The notes beneath the pieces were generated by a model, which had not been told where the DNA came from, made no database searches, and saw only the letters and a list, made by a program, of their open reading frames with translations. 25,267 nucleotides of DNA from Candidatus Peregrinibacteria bacterium. Lineage in GTDB: Bacteria > Patescibacteriota > Gracilibacteria > UBA1369 > UM-FILTER-53-11. Location: positions 1 through 25,267 of the forward strand of contig JAHFJU010000014.1 of the NCBI GenBank assembly GCA_023245725.1. Direction: 5' to 3'. Below are positions 1-7,361 of this stretch, in pieces (position 1 is the first letter of the stretch; every line of letters begins with the position of its first letter). The translations under genes and the position numbers were made by a program.

Positions 1-2635
1 TCTTTTCGCTTTCTATAGTCTTTTTCGAGCCCTTAACTTTTCGCATCTTCTTCAATTCCAGCTTGCCATTAGCCATTTTAAGTTGCACAACATCGCCCTC
101 GACGATAGTTCCATCTAAAAGCATTGTTGTAAGTGGATCTTGAACCAAATCTTGGATTTTTCGTCGTGCAGGACGAGCACCATATTTTTCGTCGTAGCTT
201 TCTGTAGCCAAATAATCGAGTGCTTGAGGCAAAGTCTGTAGAGTTATGTTTTTGTCGTTTAGTCGAGATTGAAGTTTGTTCAAAGTCAACTTTACGATTT
301 CTTTAACATTGTCATGAGTAAGAGGATTAAACATAACGATCTTATCTACACGATTTATAAATTCCGGCCTGAAATAATCCTTTAATTCACCCATAACTTC
401 ATCTTTTAGCGATGAATATGCATTCTCGGCTACTTTCAAATCTTCTTTAGCTGTAGCAAAACCAATTGGACCTGCCTTTTCAGTAAGTCGTGCAGCGCCA
501 ATATTCGAAGTCATAACAATAATAGTATTTCTAAAATCGACTCTACGGCCTTTACCATCTGTCAAAATGCCATCTTCAAGAATTTGTAGGAGCATGTTGA
601 AAACATCTGGGTGTGCTTTTTCAATTTCGTCGAACAGAACAACGCTATATGGCCTTCGGCGTACAGTTTCTGTTAATGAACCGCCGTCATCATAACCTAC
701 ATAGCCTGCTGTAGTACCTGTCAAACGGCTTGTATTGTGTCGTTCCATAAACTCACTCATATCAATTTTTATGAGTGCCTTTTCGTCGTGATAAATCTCT
801 TCAGCAAGAGCCTTTACCAACTCAGTTTTACCAACTCCTGTTGGGCCCATAAATATGAACGAGGCAATTGGTCGTTTTTCGTCAGAAATGCCAGCACGTG
901 AACGGCGAATTGCTTTTGATACCTCACTAACGGCATCTTCTTGACCAATAATTCTCTTTTTAAAATCTCCTTCGAGATTTAGAAGACGGTCCATTTCGGT
1001 CTTTATTAAGCGCGTTACAGGTACTCCTGTCATTGTAGAAATAACTTTTGCTACATCTTCTTCGGTAATGTGTTCTCTAACTACTTGTGGTGCTCGTGAC
1101 TTTGTTTCATCTTCGATTTTTCTATTTAGTTCAATTTCTTTACATCGAAGTTCAGCTGCAAGTTCATAATTCTGATCAGAAACGGCTTGTTCCTTGCGTT
1201 TAACAACTTCGTCTAACTCGGAGTGAAACTTTTTAGATGTGTCGCGAACTGTTCTATATTTCATTCGCTTCAATGCACATGCTTCATCGATAACATCGAT
1301 AGCTTTATCTGGTAAAAAACGGTCTGCTATATAGCGTTTCGATAGCTTTACAGCAGCTAGAATTGAATCTTCATCAATTATCATTTGGTGGTGATCTTCG
1401 AATCCTTTTTTAATTCCCCGAAGCATCAAAACAGTATCTTCTTCGTTTGGTTCGTTTACCATTATTGGCTGAAATCGGCGTTCAAGAGCTGGATCGTTTT
1501 CAACTTGTTTTCGGTAGTCAGAAGTTGTTGTAGCTCCTACAATTTGTAGTTTTCCACGAGCTAACGCCGGTTTCAAAATGTTAGATGCATCAAGACTGCC
1601 TTCTGCGCTTCCTGCGCCAACAACAGTGTGCATTTCATCGATAAATAGAATTACATTTCCTACAGCAATAGCTTCATCAATTACCTGTTTTAATCTCTCC
1701 TCAAACTCTCCACGATATTTTGTTCCAGCAACGAGTGATGACATCGCAAGAGATAAAATACGTTTATTTAGAAGAGTGTCCGGTACTTGCTCCATAACAA
1801 TTGCTTGAGCAAGCCCTTCAACTATCGCAGTTTTTCCAACTCCCGGTTCGCCAATAAGCACAGGATTGTTTTTTGTCTTTCTGTTTAAAATAGAAATCAT
1901 GCGTTCAATTTCAGCTTTTCTTCCTATTACAGGGTCGAGTTTTCCTTTTCTCGCTTCTACAACCATGTCGCTAGTAAAGTAATCAAGGGCTGGCGTTTTC
2001 GATTTCTTGTTCTTATCGCCGTGCTGGGCGCCTTGCTGTTGTGCATTTTTATATGGCTCTTTTCCTTCTTTATCAAATCCTACAAGAACACCGTTTAGCC
2101 CATTAATAAAGAATTCTAGAGGATTCATGCTACCCTGCGGCATTCCGGGTTGCTGCATTTGTGCATTTTTCATGTTCGATTCCTGATTCTTTTTAAAGAT
2201 TTGAATTATTTGATCTTTAATAGACTGAGGATTTATTTTCATGTTTTCTAAAATGACAGTAGCGGCAGTATTTTCTTGCACACATAAAGCGTAAAGAAGA
2301 TGTTCTGTACCAACAAATGTATGGCCAAAATCATGCGCGCAACGAACCGCTTCTTCAATTACATGTTTTGCAAAACCAGAAAAACCACCTGTTTTTAGGC
2401 TAGGTTGCCCTGTGGTTGCGCGTCCTGCAGTTTTTAAAACAAGATAAACGTTATCGAGCGATACGCCGAAATTCATCAAAATGGTTGATCCGAGTGAATG
2501 TTGTTGAGTTAAAATTCCAATAAGAATGTGTTCTGTTCCAACATAATTGAGACCTGCATCTCTCGACTTATCTTGAGCGACGATTAATGCGTTCTTTGCT
2601 TCCTTTGTGAATTTTTCGAAATTTGGTTCTGACAT
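1..2635 (-). CDS. clpC: ATP-dependent Clp protease ATP-binding subunit ClpC (3' end cut by window)
   Basis: Hexameric AAA+ unfoldase that feeds proteins to ClpP or acts as a chaperone in the cytoplasm. The reading frame starts at the ATG at 2635 (MSEPNFEKFTKEA) and stays open to base 1, giving about 878 residues with the stop outside the window. Visible parts in order: two Clp N repeats (about residues 1-155), a Met/Gln/Gly-rich linker, D1 with Walker A GEPGVGKT near residue 262 and Walker B FIDEMH, a UVR-type coiled linker (KRKEQAVSDQNYELAAEL) typical of ClpC and much shorter than the ClpB middle domain, and D2 with Walker A GPTGVGKT near 596. An IGF tripeptide near residue 722 sits where ClpC/ClpA proteins contact ClpP, so a ClpP partner is inferred. 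A perfect CIRCE operator lies upstream, so HrcA heat-shock control is expected. There is no clear Shine-Dalgarno before the start. Confidence 0.96.
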   Translation of the reverse strand, partial: MSEPNFEKFTKEAKNALIVAQDKSRDAGLNYVGTEHILIGILTQQHSLGSTILMNFGVSLDNVYLVLKTAGRATTGQPSLKTGGFSGFAKHVIEEAVRCAHDFGHTFVGTEHLLYALCVQENTAATVILENMKINPQSIKDQIIQIFKKNQESNMKNAQMQQPGMPQGSMNPLEFFINGLNGVLVGFDKEGKEPYKNAQQQGAQHGDKNKKSKTPALDYFTSDMVVEARKGKLDPVIGRKAEIERMISILNRKTKNNPVLIGEPGVGKTAIVEGLAQAIVMEQVPDTLLNKRILSLAMSSLVAGTKYRGEFEERLKQVIDEAIAVGNVILFIDEMHTVVGAGSAEGSLDASNILKPALARGKLQIVGATTTSDYRKQVENDPALERRFQPIMVNEPNEEDTVLMLRGIKKGFEDHHQMIIDEDSILAAVKLSKRYIADRFLPDKAIDVIDEACALKRMKYRTVRDTSKKFHSELDEVVKRKEQAVSDQNYELAAELRCKEIELNRKIEDETKSRAPQVVREHITEEDVAKVISTMTGVPVTRLIKTEMDRLLNLEGDFKKRIIGQEDAVSEVSKAIRRSRAGISDEKRPIASFIFMGPTGVGKTELVKALAEEIYHDEKALIKIDMSEFMERHNTSRLTGTTAGYVGYDDGGSLTETVRRRPYSVVLFDEIEKAHPDVFNMLLQILEDGILTDGKGRRVDFRNTIIVMTSNIGAARLTEKAGPIGFATAKEDLKVAENAYSSLKDEVMGELKDYFRPEFINRVDKIVMFNPLTHDNVKEIVKLTLNKLQSRLNDKNITLQTLPQALDYLATESYDEKYGARPARRKIQDLVQDPLTTMLLDGTIVEGDVVQLKMANGKLELKKMRKVKGSKKTIESEK

Positions 2636-2745
2636 ATTCTTTTTTATTATTAAAGATTCATTTAACTATACCAGAATCTAACCTGCTAATCACTTGATTA
2701 CCATTTACGTATTCCTATCTTGTTGAAAAGAATAGAATGCGTTGG

Positions 2746-2772
2746 TTAGCACTCTATATACTAGAGTGCTAA
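2746..2772 (-). promoter_or_regulatory. CIRCE operator (HrcA-binding inverted repeat) of clpC
   Basis: The sequence shows TTAGCACTC, nine bases, then GAGTGCTAA: an exact match to the known CIRCE consensus with the canonical 9-nt spacer. It lies 110 nt before the clpC ATG. It is the binding site of the heat-shock repressor HrcA in many bacteria; that hrcA exists elsewhere in this genome is inferred. Confidence 0.95.
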
Positions 2773-2786
2773 CGATTATAAATCAA
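2758..2786 (-). promoter_or_regulatory. Probable clpC promoter overlapping CIRCE
   Basis: Reading the minus strand, a perfect TATAAT occurs at 2780-2775, immediately upstream of the CIRCE left arm, and would start transcription inside the operator. An alternative pair is TTGATT (2786-2781), 17 nt, TAGTAT (2763-2758), which places the -10 in the CIRCE spacer. Either arrangement lets HrcA block the polymerase. Which one is used cannot be decided by eye. Confidence 0.55.
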
Positions 2787-2835
2787 GTCGTTTCCCACAG
2801 AAAATGGCACGCAACATGACAGTTGCATTTAAACA

Positions 2836-4413
2836 CTAATTTTCAATAATTGAATCGAGTATTGAAAGAACAATCGAATGATCTAGCTGAGGATCGTTAT
2901 AAATTAAACAATATGTTTTTTTGAGATTTATGCATGACTCACTTTTATCAGAATTCACTCCTTCAATAATGGCCTTACCGCTTGTAGTTGTTGCGCTGGT
3001 TCCTGCTGCGAGTGCCTTTGACGGATCGTTGCTTAATACAAGCATTGCATCTTTACCAGCCTGAAGTGGTTTCGAATCGAATGCGTAGCCATCTGGAGTA
3101 ATGCTCCAATACCACTTTGATGGAATTTGGAACTTAGCCTTAAATACTCGAGACTCTATTAATTGCATACCCGCCATAACTACAGAAACCGAATTGTCTT
3201 GATTGATAGTAACTTTCATAAGACCTTTTCCGCTATCTACTCCGCTTGCAAGAACCCAGTAGCCGCCTGTTGAGTTATATGAAAATGTGGCTTTTTCTAA
3301 GTATGTTTCTGGATTTTTCCCGTCTGAATATTCGCCGTAAACACGCTTTGTGTCGGTACCATCGGTGTATGTAATATAAACTCCTGTTGGGTCGGCATTT
3401 TCATCTTTTATTGAGAATTCAAATTTTGTTATTGAAGTGCTGACAGATTCCAGTGCTTTTTCGTATTGTGTCAGATATGCATTATCTGAATATTTCGTTG
3501 GTTGCGAATTACTAGCAGTTACCTCTGAGCTTGGTAAAAGTAAAACTGGAATTGTAGATGTACTTGTTGAAATAACGGTTGTTGGAGCAGTAACCGTTCC
3601 AATAGCTGCATCAGTAAATGGAACAAAATCAAATGACGAAATCATTTCGTAAAATGCATTTTCATTAATATTTTTTTCTTCTGGTTGACGGGAATCAAAT
3701 GCAATTTCATATAAATTAACTTCACGTTGAACAAAGAAATTAACTTGATACGGCGACTCTACAAATGTTTTAACAGCCGGATATTGTTGTTTTCCTATCA
3801 CGCTTTCTTGGTATGAATAAGCCGTTGCAGCTTCTTTTGTTGGCCTGAAAAACTCATCAAGTTTAAGCCAGTCTTTCGCTGATTTTCTTTCAGGATTATC
3901 TAGTCTGGTAATTGTAACCGCGTCTATCGAATCTCGTTCAATTTGAGAAACATTAAAAGGAAAAATTCGCAAAATCCCGTCTTTTGCAACACTTGATTCA
4001 TCAACATTCCAGTTTGCAGGGTAACTAAAACTTACTCCCATAGAGCCATTAACGTAGTTTTTCTTAATTCCCAACTCTTCACTCAATGTTGTGATTGTCT
4101 CTACTTGTAATTTATTTTCACGTTCTTCAAACATACCTTCAACCTGAACTTTTCGCCCTACATAGCGGTCTAATTCTACACTCAACGAAGAAAGCTCTAT
4201 TGATTCGCCATTTTCTGTTTGCAAAATATGTTTAACTGCATGAGTTGCAGCATCAAGCTGAACTTGAATTGTTCCAGTTCTCTTATCGAGCTGCTTTTCT
4301 TCTTGCGATGCAGCAGGAATTACATCTTGTTTTTGGAATAAGCTACATCCTGCAAATGCTGTTACTACCAACAACAATGCGACTACAGATAATGATCTAA
4401 AAAAAGATTTCAT
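2836..4413 (-). CDS. Large secreted lipoprotein with PsbP-like segments
   Basis: A 525-residue protein with a lipoprotein signal: charged N-terminus, hydrophobic core, then FAGC with the acylated cysteine at residue 23, so it should be anchored outside the membrane. Residues about 45-110 (RTGTIQVQLD to LQVETITTL) look like a small beta/OB-type module. Residues about 118-260 start with a GVSFSYPANWNV-like motif of the PsbP-like/surface lipoprotein type. A Thr/Ser/Val-rich stretch (about 270-300) links to a C-terminal half with a second PsbP-like motif (IPSKWYWSITPDG) and two cysteines near residues 500-507 that could pair. The start lies 11 nt after the ruvB stop, so the two genes are probably co-transcribed. 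The precise function is not recognised; cargo binding or envelope stability are only possibilities. Confidence 0.85.
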   Translation of the reverse strand: MKSFFRSLSVVALLLVVTAFAGCSLFQKQDVIPAASQEEKQLDKRTGTIQVQLDAATHAVKHILQTENGESIELSSLSVELDRYVGRKVQVEGMFEERENKLQVETITTLSEELGIKKNYVNGSMGVSFSYPANWNVDESSVAKDGILRIFPFNVSQIERDSIDAVTITRLDNPERKSAKDWLKLDEFFRPTKEAATAYSYQESVIGKQQYPAVKTFVESPYQVNFFVQREVNLYEIAFDSRQPEEKNINENAFYEMISSFDFVPFTDAAIGTVTAPTTVISTSTSTIPVLLLPSSEVTASNSQPTKYSDNAYLTQYEKALESVSTSITKFEFSIKDENADPTGVYITYTDGTDTKRVYGEYSDGKNPETYLEKATFSYNSTGGYWVLASGVDSGKGLMKVTINQDNSVSVVMAGMQLIESRVFKAKFQIPSKWYWSITPDGYAFDSKPLQAGKDAMLVLSNDPSKALAAGTSATTTSGKAIIEGVNSDKSESCINLKKTYCLIYNDPQLDHSIVLSILDSIIEN

Positions 4414-4424
4414 ATAAATGGTGG

Positions 4425-5483
4425 TTAAGAATGTTTTGGGGAAAGTGTTAGGTGATTTTGACCGCGGTTTGTAACAACACGACCGCGCGGGGTGCGCTCA
4501 AGAAAGCCAAGTTGAATTAAATATGGTTCGTAGATTTCTTCTATGGTTGCTTCTTCTTCGCTTAGGGCAGAAGAAAGGGTATTTAGACCGACTGGTCCAC
4601 CATTAAATTTTTCTAAGATTGTTTTTAAGATTGAGCGGTCAGTTTGGTCTAGCCCGAGTGTATCGACGCCAAGATCTCTCAGCGCACTATGAGCAATTAT
4701 TTCATTTACCGAAGCAATATCATGATACTCGGCATAGTCACGAATGCGTTTTACCAATCGGTTTGCGATACGAGGAGTCTGCCTGCTGCACTGAGCAATT
4801 TTTGTAGCTGCACCTGATTCAATAGAAAGATTCAGTAGCTTGCTTGTGCGCGAAATAATCTGAATCATTTCTTCTTCTGTATAAAATGCGAATTTAAAAA
4901 CACTTCCAAAACGATCGCGAAGTGGGGCTGAAAGAAGACTCATTTTTGTTGTCGCGCCAATCAGTGTGAATTTAGGAAGATTAAGTCTTACAGACCTTGC
5001 AGAAGGGCCTTTGCCAAGCATTATATCGATACAAAAATCTTCCATAGCAGAATATAGAACCTCTTCAACGGGAGCTCTCATTCGGTGAATTTCATCAATA
5101 AACAAAACGTCTCCTTCTTTTAAATTGGTAAGCATTGAAGCAACATCGCCTTGTCTCTCAAGAGCTGGCCCAGAGGTTATTTTGAGCGCGCCTCCCATTT
5201 CACGAGCAACTATCATGGCAAGACTTGTTTTACCAAGTCCAGCTGGGCCGTGCAGCAATACATGATCGAGTGTTTCTTTTCGTTTTTTCGAGGCCTCGAT
5301 TGTAATTGTTAAATTACGCTTAATTTCTTCTTGGCCTATGTAGTCAGTTAGCGATACGGGTCGTAGTTTATTTTCAAACTGAATCACTTCATCTTCGCCT
5401 CCTTGAAATTGAGCACTTACGATTGAACCGGAGTCTAAGTTTTGCATCTCATTAACATTTGCACTAAATTCCCGAGAAATCAT
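4425..5483 (-). CDS. ruvB: Holliday junction branch migration helicase RuvB
   Basis: AAA+ motor that drives Holliday junction branch migration with RuvA during recombinational repair. The 352-residue length fits the family (about 335-350). Visible: RuvB N-terminal entry (FENKLRPVSLTDYIGQ), Walker A GPAGLGKT at residues 79-86, Walker B LFIDEIH at about 127-133, the beta-hairpin region, sensor 1 GATTKM at about 176, the arginine-finger segment PLRDRFG at about 187-193, and a C-terminal winged helix (ending LGFLERTPRGRVVT). The N-terminus is about 30 residues longer than minimal RuvB; a second ATG at residue 13 is possible. A TATAAT only 6 nt before the ATG at 5483 favours this start and suggests a leaderless transcript. 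No ruvA or ruvC is seen nearby. Confidence 0.97.
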   Translation of the reverse strand: MISREFSANVNEMQNLDSGSIVSAQFQGGEDEVIQFENKLRPVSLTDYIGQEEIKRNLTITIEASKKRKETLDHVLLHGPAGLGKTSLAMIVAREMGGALKITSGPALERQGDVASMLTNLKEGDVLFIDEIHRMRAPVEEVLYSAMEDFCIDIMLGKGPSARSVRLNLPKFTLIGATTKMSLLSAPLRDRFGSVFKFAFYTEEEMIQIISRTSKLLNLSIESGAATKIAQCSRQTPRIANRLVKRIRDYAEYHDIASVNEIIAHSALRDLGVDTLGLDQTDRSILKTILEKFNGGPVGLNTLSSALSEEEATIEEIYEPYLIQLGFLERTPRGRVVTNRGQNHLTLSPKHS

Positions 5484-5489
5484 AATTTG

Positions 5490-5517
5490 ATTATACCGCT
5501 CGTTTAGTTTGTGAGAA
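5490..5517 (-). promoter_or_regulatory. ruvB promoter abutting the start codon
   Basis: On the minus strand TTCTCA (5517-5512), 16 nt, TATAAT (5495-5490), then six bases and the ruvB ATG. Normal -10 to start-site distance puts the transcription start on or next to the A of ATG, so a leaderless mRNA is inferred. There is no Shine-Dalgarno. Confidence 0.6.
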
Positions 5518-5588
5518 GTCTTTTTTTAATTGGCATAATCAGCAATAGTCACAGAGTTTTCTTTAAGATACACTCTGTATGCAATTTT

Positions 5589-6311
5589 ATGCATATCGCC
5601 GAAAACACCTGTAAATTCAAAATTAAAGACATAGTTATAGTTGCAATTGAAATTCTGGCACTAATATTGCTGGCACAGTTGGTTATTCATTACATGGAGC
5701 CGAAAAATCTATTTGGTAATTTTTTTAAAGATTCGAATCATGAAAGCATTGAAACAACTTTGCTTTATGTTCTACAATCATTTCTTTTTTTGTTTCCACT
5801 ATATACATATGTAGCAAAGAAATATCATTCAAAAATTGCTGATTTTGGATTTCGAAAAGTTCCAATTAAATATGTCATAATGCTTGTCGCTAAGGCATTT
5901 GGGGTCGTTTTTCTAGTTGGAATATTGTTAAGTTATATTCAGTATCATTTCAATATTCAGTTGCCTGGATTCGGTGTGCAGGAGTCTCACATTCCGTTAT
6001 TTGGAACATCGCAGTTCGATATTGCTTTAGGTGTGCTCGTTGTTGGTGTATTGGCTCCATTTATTGAAGAACTATTATTTAGAGGATTTTTACTTCAAAC
6101 ATTAATGAAGTATTTGCCGAAATGGGGAGCTTCAGTAATAGTTGCAATTATTTTTGGAGTAATTCACTTTGAGTTTCAATCTATCGGCATCTTAATCTTT
6201 CTCGGATTTGTTCTGAATTGGCTATATATAAAAAGCAACTCTACGGTTCCTGGAATTGTTTTTCACGTAATTAATAACGTTCTTGCTTTTGCGTTTGAAT
6301 TTTTGAAGTAG
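5589..6311 (+). CDS. CPBP-family intramembrane metalloprotease
   Basis: A polytopic membrane protein of about 240 residues in the CPBP (CAAX protease and bacteriocin-processing, Abi/Rce1-like) family, which cleaves within or near the membrane; substrates of bacterial members are mostly unknown. All three signature motifs are present: EELLFR (glutamates 160/161, arginine 165), FGVIH (histidine 193) and HVINN near residues 226-230. Several hydrophobic segments precede them. I chose the ATG at 5589; an in-frame GTG at 5511 would add 26 residues but would run through the divergent ruvB -35 region. The 3' end overlaps the convergent EamA gene by 41 bp. Possible roles include self-immunity or maturation of exported peptides, but nothing in the neighbourhood decides this. 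Confidence 0.88.
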   Translation: MHIAENTCKFKIKDIVIVAIEILALILLAQLVIHYMEPKNLFGNFFKDSNHESIETTLLYVLQSFLFLFPLYTYVAKKYHSKIADFGFRKVPIKYVIMLVAKAFGVVFLVGILLSYIQYHFNIQLPGFGVQESHIPLFGTSQFDIALGVLVVGVLAPFIEELLFRGFLLQTLMKYLPKWGASVIVAIIFGVIHFEFQSIGILIFLGFVLNWLYIKSNSTVPGIVFHVINNVLAFAFEFLK

Positions 6312-7191
6312 TCCACTGTTTCGATGTAGTATTAAACAAAAAACCAACACCGAATACTGTAAGGAGTATTGCGAAATACTGAGTATTAGTTGGAGGAACT
6401 CCAAGCCATATAAATGAGATTATTGCGCTTACTACAGGAGTTGTTGATAATAGTGCCGTGAGTTTAGATACGTCGAGACGCTGAAGCGCAAGTTGCCAGA
6501 ACATTTTTGATACGCCAAAACCTATAACTCCAAATATCGATAGAAATAACCAGATATTTGAAGAAGGGAGAATAACAGGTTCAAAGAGAAGTGAGATAAT
6601 AAGCAAAATTATTCCACCGATAAATTGACGAAAAAGGAGCACTGGTGCCCAACTTACTCCAGTATTATGGAGCTTTTTAACTATCATATTTCCAAATACA
6701 AAAATTATAGGAGCAACTGCGATGGCAATATTTGCATAACTAAAACGAATTGTACCCTTGTATAATATTGCAAGGTCAGCAATTAGAATAAGCGCAACTC
6801 CAATTGCCTTTGCATATGTCACACGCTCTTTTAAAAAATACCAACAAATAAAAGCTGCATATATGGTTTCTGATTGTAAGAGAAGAGCAGAATCAATTGC
6901 CGTTGAATATTTTGTAGCGAAAAAAATAATGCTGTATGGAATTACTGCGGTGAACAATGTATATGCGAAAAAAGATTTGATGGATTTTTTTTGAAATACT
7001 CCTTTAAATTCATGCCGATACCAAGTGGCAGCAAAAAATAAGATTGAGCTAAATAGCGTTATTATAGCCAAAAACTCAATCTGAGGCATTAACTGCGTTC
7101 CGTAATATGCTCCCACAGGAATAAATCCTTCAAGTGCAATTTTTACCAATGCATATGACTCACCTTTTTTTTCTTCAACATTTTTAATCAT
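6271..7191 (-). CDS. EamA/DMT-superfamily transporter
   Basis: A 306-residue protein with about ten hydrophobic segments arranged as two EamA repeats, as in the drug/metabolite transporter superfamily. Diagnostic stretches are the first-repeat end around LLQSETIYAAFICWYFLKER with RVTYAKAIG following, and the second-repeat end SVIS-like LLSTTPVVSAIISFIWLG. It should be a 10-TM inner-membrane permease exporting a metabolite or amino acid; the substrate cannot be read from sequence. The start at 7191 is 29 nt downstream of the tRNA-Arg CCA end on the same strand, so it may be read through from the tRNA promoter. The last 41 bp overlap the end of the convergent CPBP protease gene. Confidence 0.9.
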   Translation of the reverse strand: MIKNVEEKKGESYALVKIALEGFIPVGAYYGTQLMPQIEFLAIITLFSSILFFAATWYRHEFKGVFQKKSIKSFFAYTLFTAVIPYSIIFFATKYSTAIDSALLLQSETIYAAFICWYFLKERVTYAKAIGVALILIADLAILYKGTIRFSYANIAIAVAPIIFVFGNMIVKKLHNTGVSWAPVLLFRQFIGGIILLIISLLFEPVILPSSNIWLFLSIFGVIGFGVSKMFWQLALQRLDVSKLTALLSTTPVVSAIISFIWLGVPPTNTQYFAILLTVFGVGFLFNTTSKQWTTSKIQTQKQERY

Positions 7192-7220
7192 TTATTATTT
7201 GTTTGAACTGTATTTCGAAA

Positions 7221-7295
7221 TGGTGACCCCGACAGGAATCGAACCTGTATCAACAGCTTAGAAGGCTGCTGCACTATCCATTATGCTACGAGGCC
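7221..7295 (-). tRNA. tRNA-Arg (anticodon TCT)
   Basis: The minus strand folds into a full cloverleaf: acceptor GGCCTCG/CGGGGTC with two G-T wobbles, D stem GCAT/GTGC, anticodon stem GCAGC/GCTGT with loop CTTCTAA (anticodon TCT, reading AGA), T stem ACAGG/CCTGT around TTCGATT, discriminator A and an encoded CCA end at 7223-7221. Length is 75 nt including CCA. Confidence 0.97.
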
Positions 7296-7331
7296 GAGAT
7301 TTACTAGGCTATTTTTGCCCAGCGCTGCGAT

Positions 7332-7361
7332 AGTATAACTAGTTCTTGAGCTGATTCACAA
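7332..7361 (-). promoter_or_regulatory. Probable tRNA-Arg promoter
   Basis: On the minus strand TTGTGA (7361-7356), 18 nt, TATACT (7337-7332), about 37 nt before the tRNA. It overlaps the stop codon end of the M23-SLH gene, so the tRNA can be expressed independently of that gene. Confidence 0.5.

Noticed and set aside
2811..2826. Terminator between the lipoprotein gene and clpC
   Set aside because: GCAAC/GTTGC forms only a 5-bp stem with no following T-run on the minus strand; too weak to call.
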